Shown one piece after another: positions 7,877-15,251 of a stretch of 20,584 bases of DNA (the stretch's first letter is position 1; each line of letters starts with the position of its first letter). The position numbers and the translations under genes were made by a program. The stretch is from JBNKFQ01 sp050289385 (lineage in GTDB: Bacteria > Pseudomonadota > Gammaproteobacteria > Pseudomonadales > Porticoccaceae), in assembly GCA_050289385.1 (NCBI GenBank), contig JBNKFQ010000197.1, positions 1 through 20,584 of the forward strand, read 5' to 3'. The notes below the pieces were generated by a model that made no database searches, had not been told where the DNA came from, and worked only from the letters and a program-made list of their open reading frames with translations.

Positions 7877-7928
7877 TTGACTATTGGCCGTTCCGAACAG
7901 ACAACATGTTCAACGGCCAATGAGTCAA
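7877..7928. terminator. long hairpin between convergent genes (possible bidirectional terminator)
   Basis: Left arm 7877-7892 (TTGACTATTGGCCGTT) pairs with right arm 7912-7928 (AACGGCCAATGAGTCAA), with one bulged base. The stem continues inside through GAACA (7895-7899) and TGTTC (7907-7911) after a two-base bulge, leaving a 7-nt loop. It starts 13 bp after the stop of the haem lipoprotein and ends 37 bp before the end of rpiA, so it is placed to stop transcription from both sides. There is no T tract on either strand, so a classical intrinsic terminator is not shown. It might act as a 3' stabilising stem or a protein-binding palindrome. Confidence 0.5.
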
Positions 7929-7965
7929 TGCCCACGAGGTTAACGATCAATAAGCAGTGGTATCA

Positions 7966-8658
7966 CTATTGCTCGGGGCGAACAGTTTGCACACCCTCGC
8001 TTGTTCCAAGCAGAAGGATATCTGCGGGGCGTAAAGCAAACAGACCGTTAGTGACGACGCCGGTGATATTGTTCAATATTTCTTCAGTTTTGCGTGGCGT
8101 TGGTATCGAAAAATTATAGATGTCCAGAATCTGGTTGCCATTATCCGTAACCACCCCTTCACGATATACCGGGTCACCACCCAGTTTTACAATCTCACGC
8201 GCGACATGACTCCGGGCCATGGGTATGACTTCCACCGGTAGCGGAAATTCACCAAGTTGTTCCACCCATTTGCTTTCGTCGGCAATGCAGACAAATTCTC
8301 TGGCGCATGCGGCGACAATTTTTTCCCTTGTCAGGGCGCCACCACCACCCTTTATCAGCTCCAGACGGGAGTTGGTTTCGTCGGCCCCGTCAACGTAAAT
8401 TGAAATTTCGCCGGCGCTGTTGAGTTCTACAACTTCGATGCCATGGTCTTGCAGTCGCTTGGCCGACGCCTCGGAACTCGCGACTGTGGCAGCAAACCTG
8501 GTTTTGTACTCTGCCAGGTAGTCAATGTAGAAGTTGGCTGTAGAGCCGGTGCCGATGCCGATAATGCTGTCGTCATCCACGCGGCTTAGTGTGTAGTCTA
8601 CGGCCGCTTTGGCGACGATTTGTTTCAGCTGGTCCTGTGCGAGCTTGTCCTGTGTCAT
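7966..8658 (-). CDS. rpiA: ribose-5-phosphate isomerase A
   Basis: 230 aa, close to the usual RpiA length (about 220). It interconverts ribose-5-phosphate and ribulose-5-phosphate in the cytosolic pentose phosphate pathway. Signature stretches are IGIGTGSTANFYIDYL (33-48, phosphate loop), VASSEASAKRLQ (59-70), YVDGADE (88-94, Asp90 and Asp93) and KGGGGALTREKI (103-114, Lys103 and catalytic Glu112), followed by LPVEVIPMA and the C-terminal GVVTNGLFA. All expected catalytic residues are present. AAAGAG precedes the ATG at a suitable distance. It lies 27 bp downstream of fau on the same strand, so it probably reads through from the zapA/6S/fau transcript. In E. coli the 6S/fau locus and rpiA are also near each other. 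Confidence 0.97.
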   Translation of the reverse strand: MTQDKLAQDQLKQIVAKAAVDYTLSRVDDDSIIGIGTGSTANFYIDYLAEYKTRFAATVASSEASAKRLQDHGIEVVELNSAGEISIYVDGADETNSRLELIKGGGGALTREKIVAACAREFVCIADESKWVEQLGEFPLPVEVIPMARSHVAREIVKLGGDPVYREGVVTDNGNQILDIYNFSIPTPRKTEEILNNITGVVTNGLFALRPADILLLGTSEGVQTVRPEQ

Positions 8659-8685
8659 GGCAGACTCTTTCGGTTGGGTCGTTAT

Positions 8686-9279
8686 TTATTCAGCGTTATG
8701 TTTGCACATGATAACAGCCTTGTCAGTGGCTATGGCATCCAGTGGAATGTCCCAGGGGTCTTCATCTATCCGTTCCAGTTCCTGACAGCTATGGGCCAGG
8801 CCAATCAGAGTTGGCCGGCGCGGACTGTTGCGGGTGAACGCCAGAGTTCGGTCATAGAATCCTCCTCCCATACCAACTCTGTAACCGCGAACATCAAAGG
8901 CTACCAGGGGCAGAAAAATCAGGTCAAGCGCCCAGACGGGAATGATCTGGCTACTGCGCAAGGGGGGTTCCGGATAACCGTAATAACTCGGCCTGAGTGG
9001 CCCGCCCGTGCGGTATGAGGCAAAGTAAATGCGATTGTGTTTGAGAGGATGCAACACAGGCAAATAACAGCGCTTGCCGGAAGCTTCTGCCAGTGCCAGG
9101 GTTGGCAAGGGGTCTATTTCTCCATCATTGCCCAGATACAGTGCCACGCTTTTGGCATTGCGGAAAGCTGGTAGTAAAGCAATGTGGCCAGCCAGTGCAT
9201 CCGCAGCCCGCTTTTGCTGGTAAGGACCAAGGGCGCGTCTGCGCAAACGGGCTTGTTGGCGGATGGTTTTTTTATTCAT
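8686..9279 (-). CDS. fau: 5-formyltetrahydrofolate cyclo-ligase
   Basis: 197 aa from ATG 9279 (MNKKTIRQQARLRRRAL); an in-frame TTG 15 bp upstream has nothing to favour it. The enzyme (YgfA, MTHFS) uses ATP to convert 5-formyl-THF to 5,10-methenyl-THF in the cytosol. Visible family features are the basic N terminus, VALYLGNDGEIDPLP (substrate region), KRCYLPVLHP, and the diagnostic RVGMGGGFYDRTLA towards the C terminus. The end, WDIPLDAIATDKAVI, is typical. Its position just downstream of 6S RNA and zapA is the standard gammaproteobacterial arrangement; in E. coli the ssrS transcript reads into this gene. Confidence 0.96.
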   Translation of the reverse strand: MNKKTIRQQARLRRRALGPYQQKRAADALAGHIALLPAFRNAKSVALYLGNDGEIDPLPTLALAEASGKRCYLPVLHPLKHNRIYFASYRTGGPLRPSYYGYPEPPLRSSQIIPVWALDLIFLPLVAFDVRGYRVGMGGGFYDRTLAFTRNSPRRPTLIGLAHSCQELERIDEDPWDIPLDAIATDKAVIMCKHNAE

Positions 9280-9327
9280 TATGGGTGACAGCAACCACTA
9301 CGCATTCAGTTGCGCTTGACTGTGAAT

Positions 9328-9505
9328 GGCTCCCCGGGCATGCCGCTGCCAATGTTGGCCTTGAACCGTAACGTTCAAGGTGGAGGCCGCTGCGATACAT
9401 CAGGCTTTCCGTACTGGCGGACATGCACAACAGTATCAACGAGAAACCCCCGGGTAACACTTTATCGGCTCAGGACACAGATTGACTGGCAAACATCCCA
9501 GGGCA
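9328..9505 (-). ncRNA. ssrS: 6S RNA
   Basis: This is the non-coding RNA that binds sigma-70 RNA polymerase and mimics an open promoter, mainly in stationary phase. It lies between zapA and fau, the conserved site in gammaproteobacteria. On the minus strand the conserved 5' segment GGATGTTTGCCAGTC ... CCTGAGCCGATA is followed, about 70 nt later, by a hairpin CCTTGAAC / GTTCAAGG and then GCAGCGGCATGCCCGGGG, closely matching the E. coli 3' half (CCTTGAACC...GGTTCAAGG...GCGGCGGCAT). The ends CCCTGGGATGTT and the 3' ATGCCCGGGG pair to form the terminal stem. Ends are estimated from that stem and from the promoter upstream; expect an error of a few bases. Confidence 0.93.
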
Positions 9506-9512
9506 GGTGTCC

Positions 9513-9540
9513 AGTATACATATTCAAGAACGGTTGGCAA
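9513..9540 (-). promoter_or_regulatory. sigma-70-type promoter of 6S RNA
   Basis: On the minus strand TTGCCA (9540-9535) and TATACT (9518-9513) are separated by 16 bp. Seven bases after the -10 box falls the inferred 6S 5' end at about 9505, which agrees independently with the terminal stem. It sits directly after the zapA stop. Confidence 0.78.
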
Positions 9541-9566
9541 AAGGGAGAAAGTGGACCCGGGGTCGT

Positions 9567-9875
9567 CTAAAACAGCGTATTGCTCTCGAAGCTTTGCAGG
9601 GCCTGGTCCAGAGACTGGTCAATTTGTTGTAATTGCTGCGTTACTTCCGGGTTACCGGTACCTTCGGTTTTCATTTTCATCAGGTCGTAGGTGAGATTCA
9701 GGGCAGCCATCACTGCTATACGCTCAAGCCCAAGCACATTGCCGGAGTTTTTGATGTTGCGCATACGTTCATCCAGCATTCGGGCTGATTCCACCAGTGC
9801 TGCCCGCTCTTCCGGAGGGCAACTGACCTGATATTCTTTATCCAGAATTCGAATAATTGTGTTATTGGGGTTCAC
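9567..9875 (-). CDS. zapA: cell division protein ZapA
   Basis: 102 aa, the usual ZapA length. ZapA binds and bundles FtsZ filaments at the division ring in the cytoplasm. The globular N-terminal part reads IIRILDKEYQVSCPPEERAALVESA with RMLDERMRNIK. The C-terminal half, from ERIAVMAALNLTYDLM onwards, is the coiled-coil tetramerisation region ending in QQIDQSLDQALQSF. The start codon is GTG at 9875; AAGGG overlapping the stop of the upstream gene is its ribosome site. It lies 14 bp after the TIGR02449 gene and just before 6S RNA, the conserved order. Confidence 0.95.
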   Translation of the reverse strand: MNPNNTIIRILDKEYQVSCPPEERAALVESARMLDERMRNIKNSGNVLGLERIAVMAALNLTYDLMKMKTEGTGNPEVTQQLQQIDQSLDQALQSFESNTLF

Positions 9876-9889
9876 GGCAGATTAACCCT

Positions 9890-10096
9890 TTATTCGTTAT
9901 TTAGGCTTTTCAGGCGGGTAATCATACTTTCAACGCGAGTACGGGCCTGCTCGTTTTTTTCGATTAACTGGCTACGTTCACGCAACAAATTGGCTTCCCG
10001 TTCCCTGATCGCCTGGTTTTCTTGCTGCAGACGCGCGCAGAGGGCAATCAGACGATTTACCTTCTGTTCGATTTGTTGCAGTTGATCCTGATTCAT
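9890..10096 (-). CDS. ZapB-like coiled-coil protein, TIGR02449 family
   Basis: 68 aa from ATG 10096 (MNQDQLQQIEQKVNRLIALCARLQQEN); the frame extends six codons further but without a better start. It is almost entirely one predicted coiled coil, with heptad-spaced Leu/Ile and many Gln, Glu and Arg, ending VESMITRLKSLNNE. This small family occurs directly upstream of zapA in Pseudomonas-type gammaproteobacteria and is taken to be a division-associated protein resembling ZapB; direct evidence for that role is limited. The ribosome site GAAAGG lies inside the left arm of the large inverted repeat at 10101-10366, so translation may depend on how the leader folds. Confidence 0.88.
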   Translation of the reverse strand: MNQDQLQQIEQKVNRLIALCARLQQENQAIREREANLLRERSQLIEKNEQARTRVESMITRLKSLNNE

Positions 10097-10100
10097 ATCG

Positions 10101-10366
10101 GGGGCCTTTCTCAACTACCCAGCCAGTGCTGCCGGAGTCCATTTATCTTCTCAGCAAGGCAGAGCGAGCGCTGTGTAGTTACTCTACATAAGCGAGCGAT
10201 AACGCCGCTGAGGGGAAAAATGGGCCCGGCTCTTCGGGTTGCCCCTGAAAAACCGCCATACTGCGTTATTCGTCTTTCATTTGGAACAACCAAACATCTC
10301 TCCTACTGCCTTGTCTGGCAATTTTTCAGGGGCCACAGCACTGGCTGGGTAATTGAGAAAGGCCCC
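10101..10366 (-). repeat. 266-bp branched inverted-repeat element in the leader of the TIGR02449-zapA transcript
   Basis: Arms 10101-10131 and 10336-10366 are complementary over 31 bp with one mismatch (10115/10352). Inside, 10241-10252 (GCCCCTGAAAAA) pairs perfectly with 10322-10333, only 2 nt from the outer right arm. The 109 nt between the left arms fold separately: CTCAGC..GGC (10150-10160) pairs with GCCGCTGAG (10204-10212), enclosing a TGTAG/CTACA hairpin (10174-10178/10184-10188), and CCCG/CGGG (10225-10228/10234-10237) forms another. The element has no credible gene. Read on the minus strand, its 3' arm contains GAAAGG, the ribosome site of the gene starting at 10096. It could be a structured regulatory leader or a MITE-like palindromic insertion; I see no clear target-site duplication. 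Confidence 0.82.
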
Positions 10367-10390
10367 TAACGCCCATTTCCGCTGAGCGTA

Positions 10391-10419
10391 ACTATATTGT
10401 GCACCCAGGAAAGGGTCAA
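10391..10419 (-). promoter_or_regulatory. sigma-70-type promoter for the TIGR02449-zapA-6S-fau-rpiA transcript
   Basis: On the minus strand TTGACC (10419-10414), a 17-bp spacer and TATAGT (10396-10391) make a near-consensus promoter. The expected start near 10384 gives a leader of almost 290 nt that contains the whole inverted-repeat element before the ATG at 10096. The rest of 10420-10588 must hold the divergent plus-strand promoter of ygfB, for which I see no strong consensus. Confidence 0.7.
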
Positions 10420-10588
10420 CGATTTAAGCCCAATTCCAGGAAATAGTGCTAACTTCCCGACAGGCCGCGCTTTTTGCTGACAGGGGCAACCAATATTTGC
10501 GCGTTGGATGAGTATTTGCCAAGTGAATGTTACGATGCGAGTGCCCCTTCAGGGTGATAATCACGCTTTAATTCGCGCAGGAAGAGTT

Positions 10589-11152
10589 GTGGAAGTCGAT
10601 TTTGATACGATAGCCGACGCACTGGGTCGGGCTGGCATAATGGGTAATCCGGCTGAACTGCATGGCATGTTATGTGGCCGTATTGCGGGTGGGCAGGTAT
10701 TGGACGAAGAGGCCTGTCTGGCTGCGGTTGCCGAGCTGTTTGACGCCGAACGCGGCAATATTGATGCTGCCAGCAGTGAACTGGTAGCTGTTTACCGCAA
10801 CGCGGCAGGCAAATTTGCGGATACCGGTTTCGGTTTTGAACTGTTGTTGCCGGACGACGAGGTTGAATTGAGTCTGCGTATCGATTCACTTGGCCAGTGG
10901 TGTCAGGGCTTTCTGGTGGGACTCGGGCTTTCCGGGCTGTCCAGTGATACGCAATTTTCTGCCGACGCTGCTGACGCTCTCAAGGACGTTGCCCATATTG
11001 CACAAATAGATGTCGATGCAGCAGACAGCGAAGACAGCGAGACCAACCTGTTTGAGCTGATTGAGTATGTGCGCATGGCGGCGTTAATGATACACGCCGA
11101 TGTTGTGGCGTCCCGGTCAGAGACTCAACCTGCGTCCCCCACTCTTCATTAG
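10589..11152 (+). CDS. ygfB: UPF0149 / YgfB family protein
   Basis: 187 aa from GTG 10589. This start is chosen because AGGAAGAG lies immediately upstream at good spacing and because it begins the protein where family members begin (VEVDFDTIADALGRAGI...). An in-frame ATG at 10508 would add 27 residues with no ribosome site and no resemblance to the family. Family marks are NPAELHGMLCGRIAGG near the N terminus, LGQWCQGFLVGLGLSG in the middle, and FELIEYVRMAALMIHAD at the C terminus. The protein is small, acidic, helical and cytosolic. The Pseudomonas YgfB homologue has been linked to control of gene expression, but the biochemical role is not settled. It lies 6 bp upstream of pepP, in the conserved ygfB-pepP-ubiH-ubiI order. 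Confidence 0.92.
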   Translation: MEVDFDTIADALGRAGIMGNPAELHGMLCGRIAGGQVLDEEACLAAVAELFDAERGNIDAASSELVAVYRNAAGKFADTGFGFELLLPDDEVELSLRIDSLGQWCQGFLVGLGLSGLSSDTQFSADAADALKDVAHIAQIDVDAADSEDSETNLFELIEYVRMAALMIHADVVASRSETQPASPTLH

Positions 11153-11158
11153 GCTGGT

Positions 11159-12475
11159 TTGTTGATTACCAAAAGAGAATTTGCCAGTCGCCGCCGGGCA
11201 TTAATGAACCTGATGGGGCCCGACAGTATTGCGATATTGCCGGCAGCACCCGAACGCGTTCGCAGTCGCGACACTCACTATCACTACCGCCAGGACAGTG
11301 ATTTCTGTTATTTGTGCGGATTTCCAGAGCCGGAGGGCGTACTGGTTCTGATCCCGGGTCGCCAGCAAGGGGAGTGTGTACTCTTCTGCCGGGAACGGGA
11401 TCGTCAGCGCGAAATCTGGGACGGCTACCGCATTGGCCCGGAAGCAGCCTGTAAAAAATACGGTGCCGATGACGCTTTTCCCGTCGGTGATATTGACGAT
11501 ATTTTGCCCGGGCTACTGGAGGGACGGGACAAGGTGTATTACTCCATGGGTCGCCACCCCGAGTTTGATGGTCAATTGATGGGGTGGGTTAATAATATCC
11601 GAGCCCAGGTGCGAACCGGCGCCGTGCCTCCCAGTGAATTTATTGACCTCGATCATTTTCTGCACGATCTGCGCCTGTTCAAGCGAGAGTCTGAAATTGA
11701 CATTATGCGTGCTGCCGGAGCGATCAGTGCAAGAGCGCATTGTCGGGCTATGGAAGCCTGCAAGCCAGGCATGAGCGAGTATCAGCTCGAAGCGGAAATT
11801 TTGCATGAATTCGCCATGGCGGGGGCTCGATTTCCAGCTTACAGTACGATTGTTGGTGGTGGCGCCAATGCCTGTATTTTGCACTACATTGAAAATGCCG
11901 CAGAATTGAAGAGCGGTGATCTGGTCTTGATTGATGCCGGTTGCGAGTTGCAAGGTTATGCGTCTGATATCAGCCGCACCTTTCCTGTAAATGGCAAGTT
12001 CAGTGACATACAGCGGGCTTTGTACGATATTGTTCTGGCGGCACAGGTTGCGGCAATAGATGCCGTAAAACCGGGCAATGTATGGAGTGCCCCGCACGAT
12101 ATTGCTGTCAGGGTAATTACGCAGGGTCTGGTTGACCTGGGCCTGCTGCATGGCGATGTGGATACGCTGATTGAGCAAGGTGCTCACCAGGAGTTCTATA
12201 TGCACAAGACCGGACACTGGATCGGTCTGGATGTGCACGACGTGGGTGACTATAAGGTTGATGGTCAGTCGCGAGTGCTGGAGGCCGGTATGGTGCTTAC
12301 CGTTGAGCCGGGAATTTATGTTGCTACCGACAACCTCAATGTCGAGGAAAAGTGGCGTGGTATTGGTATTCGCATTGAAGATGATATTGCGGTTACTGCA
12401 CACGGCAACGAAAATCTGACAGCAGATGTACCCAAAGATGTTGACGCGATTGAAGCGCTTATGAACAGGGAATAA
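11159..12475 (+). CDS. pepP: Xaa-Pro aminopeptidase P
   Basis: 438 aa, matching E. coli PepP (about 440). It is a cytosolic dimanganese peptidase that removes an N-terminal residue preceding proline. The N-terminal creatinase-like domain (residues 1-170) has DTHYHYRQDSDFCYLCGF. The pita-bread catalytic domain carries all five metal ligands: Asp259 (VLIDAG), Asp270 (YASDISRTF), His353 (TGHWIGLDVHD), Glu383 (VEPGIYV) and Glu407 (GIRIEDDI). Positions agree with the E. coli residues to within one. The start is TTG 11159, or the TTG directly after it; AGG of the preceding stop region may be the ribosome site. It is close behind ygfB and 52 bp before ubiH. Confidence 0.97.
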   Translation: MLITKREFASRRRALMNLMGPDSIAILPAAPERVRSRDTHYHYRQDSDFCYLCGFPEPEGVLVLIPGRQQGECVLFCRERDRQREIWDGYRIGPEAACKKYGADDAFPVGDIDDILPGLLEGRDKVYYSMGRHPEFDGQLMGWVNNIRAQVRTGAVPPSEFIDLDHFLHDLRLFKRESEIDIMRAAGAISARAHCRAMEACKPGMSEYQLEAEILHEFAMAGARFPAYSTIVGGGANACILHYIENAAELKSGDLVLIDAGCELQGYASDISRTFPVNGKFSDIQRALYDIVLAAQVAAIDAVKPGNVWSAPHDIAVRVITQGLVDLGLLHGDVDTLIEQGAHQEFYMHKTGHWIGLDVHDVGDYKVDGQSRVLEAGMVLTVEPGIYVATDNLNVEEKWRGIGIRIEDDIAVTAHGNENLTADVPKDVDAIEALMNRE

Positions 12476-12527
12476 GGATCAGGGAATTTTCGGAAAACAG
12501 ACAGGCTGGTTTACGGGAAATATTTGG

Positions 12528-13787
12528 ATGAGTGGCGAGAGTAGCAACGACCATTACGATATTGTTATTGCCGGCGGTGGTATGGTGGGTTGCAGCCTTG
12601 CGCTTATGCTTGCCGCATCGTTTCAAAATTACAAAGTATTAATGGTGGAGGCGAACCCTCAGCAAGACGGTATTCCCGCTTCAGATTTTACGCAGCCCAG
12701 TTTTGATGCCAGATCTACAGCGTTGTCTTACAGCACTCGCGAAATTTATGAGTCCATTGGCATCTGGAGCCAGTTGGCACCAGATGCTTGCCCTATTTCC
12801 AGTATACAGGTCAGCGATCGCGGTCACCTCGCGTCCACGCGCCTGAATGCCCGCGAACAGGGTTTTGAGGCTTATGGCTATGTCGTGGAAAATCGACAGC
12901 TTGGCAGAATACTCAATAACGCCGTGGCGCAAACCGCTGTGGACGTGGCAGCGCCGGCGACAGTAACCAATGTCAGCATGCTGCGTGACGGGGTTGTATT
13001 GACATTGAGCGATCGCGACCAGCCGGTGTGCGGTAAATTGTTGGTTATTGCTGATGGTGCTCGTTCCGCTACCCGCGACAAGCTGGGTATTGCCGCCAGG
13101 GTTAGCGACTATCATGTGGCCGGAAACAAACAGATGGGGTTGATTGCCAATGTCGCTATGGCAGAGCCTCACAATCACGTCGCTTACGAGCGTTTTACCG
13201 ACCAGGGCCCCATGGCTTTGTTACCGCTGATTGATGCCGGTGGCGTAAAGCGCAGCGCGCTGGTCTGGACGTTGCCAGCTAACAAGGCAGACTATTTGAG
13301 CACGTGTGCGGAGACGGAATTTGTTGAGCAACTGCACGCGCGTTTTGGCTATCGACAAGGTTTGTTTTCCGGGGTTGGTGAACGTCACCTGTACCCGCTC
13401 AAATTAATGACTGTCACGGAACAAATACGCCGCAATATAGTGGTTGCAGGCAATGCCGCCCACAACTTGCACCCGGTGGCCGGGCAGGGTTTTAATCTGG
13501 CAATGCGCGATATCGCTGCCTTGACAGCAACGTTGACCAGCGGAGTTAAAATCGGGCAATCGCCAGGTGACTTGCAACTGTTGCAGAGGTATCTCGATTC
13601 CCGACAAGCCGATCAGGACAGAACGGTTGCAGCCAGCGACTGGTTGCCACGCTTGTTTGGATTGTCATCCATGACAGTGGCCGGTATTCGAGGCTTGGGG
13701 CTGATGGCGCTGGATCTGGTACCAGAGTTGCGCGAACAATTTGCGCGCTATGGTATGGGGCTGGAATCTCCTGCGGCGAGGGTGTGA
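12528..13787 (+). CDS. ubiH: 2-octaprenyl-6-methoxyphenol hydroxylase UbiH
   Basis: 419 aa FAD monooxygenase of ubiquinone biosynthesis, hydroxylating the ring as part of the Ubi complex. The FAD Rossmann motif is DIVIAGGGMVGCSLAL (11-26). The middle motif DGARSATRDKLG, and GNAAHNLHPVAGQGFNLAMR at about 310-330, identify the family. The GNAA form, rather than GDAA, together with the place directly after pepP, favours UbiH over UbiI. The residues after the start (MSGESSNDHYD) are a short, variable tail. The next gene, ubiI, normally follows almost directly; here a 181-bp repeat-rich segment separates them. Confidence 0.94.
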   Translation: MSGESSNDHYDIVIAGGGMVGCSLALMLAASFQNYKVLMVEANPQQDGIPASDFTQPSFDARSTALSYSTREIYESIGIWSQLAPDACPISSIQVSDRGHLASTRLNAREQGFEAYGYVVENRQLGRILNNAVAQTAVDVAAPATVTNVSMLRDGVVLTLSDRDQPVCGKLLVIADGARSATRDKLGIAARVSDYHVAGNKQMGLIANVAMAEPHNHVAYERFTDQGPMALLPLIDAGGVKRSALVWTLPANKADYLSTCAETEFVEQLHARFGYRQGLFSGVGERHLYPLKLMTVTEQIRRNIVVAGNAAHNLHPVAGQGFNLAMRDIAALTATLTSGVKIGQSPGDLQLLQRYLDSRQADQDRTVAASDWLPRLFGLSSMTVAGIRGLGLMALDLVPELREQFARYGMGLESPAARV

Positions 13788-13968
<181 letters not shown>

Positions 13969-15201
13969 ATGATCAGAGAATTTGATGTAATTGTCGCCGG
14001 TGGCGGATTGACAGGTGCCGCTTTTGCAACCTTGTTGTCGAGTAGAGAAGAAGCTCAGGCTCTGCGCATTGCTGTGATCGAATCTCATCCGTTTACCGGA
14101 TACTTTGATGGTAATGAGTTTGATCCACGCGTTGTAGCACTCACCGAAACGTCGCGACAATTATTGTCAGATATTGGCGTTTGGGAACAAATTTCTGCGC
14201 GTCGAGTATCGCCTTATACCCGTATGTCGGTGCGTGATCACGATGGCACCGGTTTTATCGAATTCGACAGTGCCGATGTTCGCGCATCCAATCTCGGCCA
14301 TATTGTTGAAAACTCCAATATTGTTGGTGCCTTGCTCGAAAAGATGGCACATCGTCCCAACGTGGAATTGATTTGCCCGGCCAGGGTATCCGGTGTTCAC
14401 CGTGAGGGTGAGCAGACTTTTGTGAATATTGATGGGGTGAGTATCGATGGGGTAAACACCGATGGCGGCGGACAATTGCAAGCGCCATTACTGGTGGCTG
14501 CCGACGGCGCTGTATCTCATGTGCGGGAGTTGTGTGATTTTCATTTGCGCGAAAAGACCTATGGGCACAAGGCCATTGTTGCCACCATTGGCTGTGAAAA
14601 GGAAAATGGCGCTACCGCAAGACAGTGGTTCAGTCTTGATGGTCCGCTTGCCTTTTTGCCATTGCAAAACGGCGAAGACAGGCACAAGGTGTCTATCGTC
14701 TGGTCTCAGCGTGACGAGCGTGCTGATGAACTTATGGCGTTGCCTGACGACCAGTTTTGCCTGGCTCTGGGGCGTGCCAGTGAGCACAGCCTTGGTAACA
14801 TCACCGACATATCACAACGTTACAGTTTTCCTCTGCTGGAGCGCCATGCTACCGATTATGTAAAGCCCGGAGTGGCATTGTTGGGCGATGCGGCGCACAC
14901 CATTCATCCGTTGGCGGGGCAGGGCGCAAATCTTGGTTTTAAAGATGTGGTGGCACTGGTGGATGAATTGTGTCGCGCCTGTATACGCGGTTTGCCGCTG
15001 GGCGATGAAAGTGTGTTGGGCCGTTATCAGCGCAACAGAAAGCCGGACAACCTGGCAACTATGTTGGCCATGCAGGGTTTTAAACAGCTGTTTGGTTCCG
15101 ATAACTTGAATGTGCGGCTGTTGCGTAATAAAGGGATGTCGTTGGTCAATCGCGCAGGACCGGTGAAAAAACGCCTGATTCGACAGGCGATGGGGATTTA
15201 A
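13969..15201 (+). CDS. ubiI: ubiquinone-biosynthesis hydroxylase UbiI (VisC family)
   Basis: 410 aa FAD monooxygenase, the paralogue of UbiH that hydroxylates 2-octaprenylphenol. It has FDVIVAGGGLTGAAFATLL (5-23) for FAD, the family EFDPRVVALTETSRQLL motif near residue 50, VAADGAVSHVRE in the middle, and GDAAHTIHPLAGQGANLG near 305. The GDAAHTI form and the gene order point to UbiI. A short in-frame duplication gives IDGVSIDGVNTDGGG at about 155-169, in a loop before the substrate strand. The start ATG 13969 follows an A-rich stretch without a Shine-Dalgarno sequence, which the adjacent repeat may have displaced. A related hydroxylase such as UbiF is less likely. Confidence 0.93.
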   Translation: MIREFDVIVAGGGLTGAAFATLLSSREEAQALRIAVIESHPFTGYFDGNEFDPRVVALTETSRQLLSDIGVWEQISARRVSPYTRMSVRDHDGTGFIEFDSADVRASNLGHIVENSNIVGALLEKMAHRPNVELICPARVSGVHREGEQTFVNIDGVSIDGVNTDGGGQLQAPLLVAADGAVSHVRELCDFHLREKTYGHKAIVATIGCEKENGATARQWFSLDGPLAFLPLQNGEDRHKVSIVWSQRDERADELMALPDDQFCLALGRASEHSLGNITDISQRYSFPLLERHATDYVKPGVALLGDAAHTIHPLAGQGANLGFKDVVALVDELCRACIRGLPLGDESVLGRYQRNRKPDNLATMLAMQGFKQLFGSDNLNVRLLRNKGMSLVNRAGPVKKRLIRQAMGI

Positions 15202-15251
15202 CAAGATTACGGTAATGGTGTGAGTTTTGCCTGTGCAATAGCTGTGCTTTC

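Noticed and set aside
10022..10369. 115-aa plus-strand open frame across the inverted-repeat element
   Set aside because: It overlaps the TIGR02449 gene antisense, lies in palindromic DNA and has no ribosome site or family features.
11513..12403. 296-aa minus-strand open frame opposite pepP
   Set aside because: Antisense shadow of a complete, fully conserved PepP; no domain features of its own.
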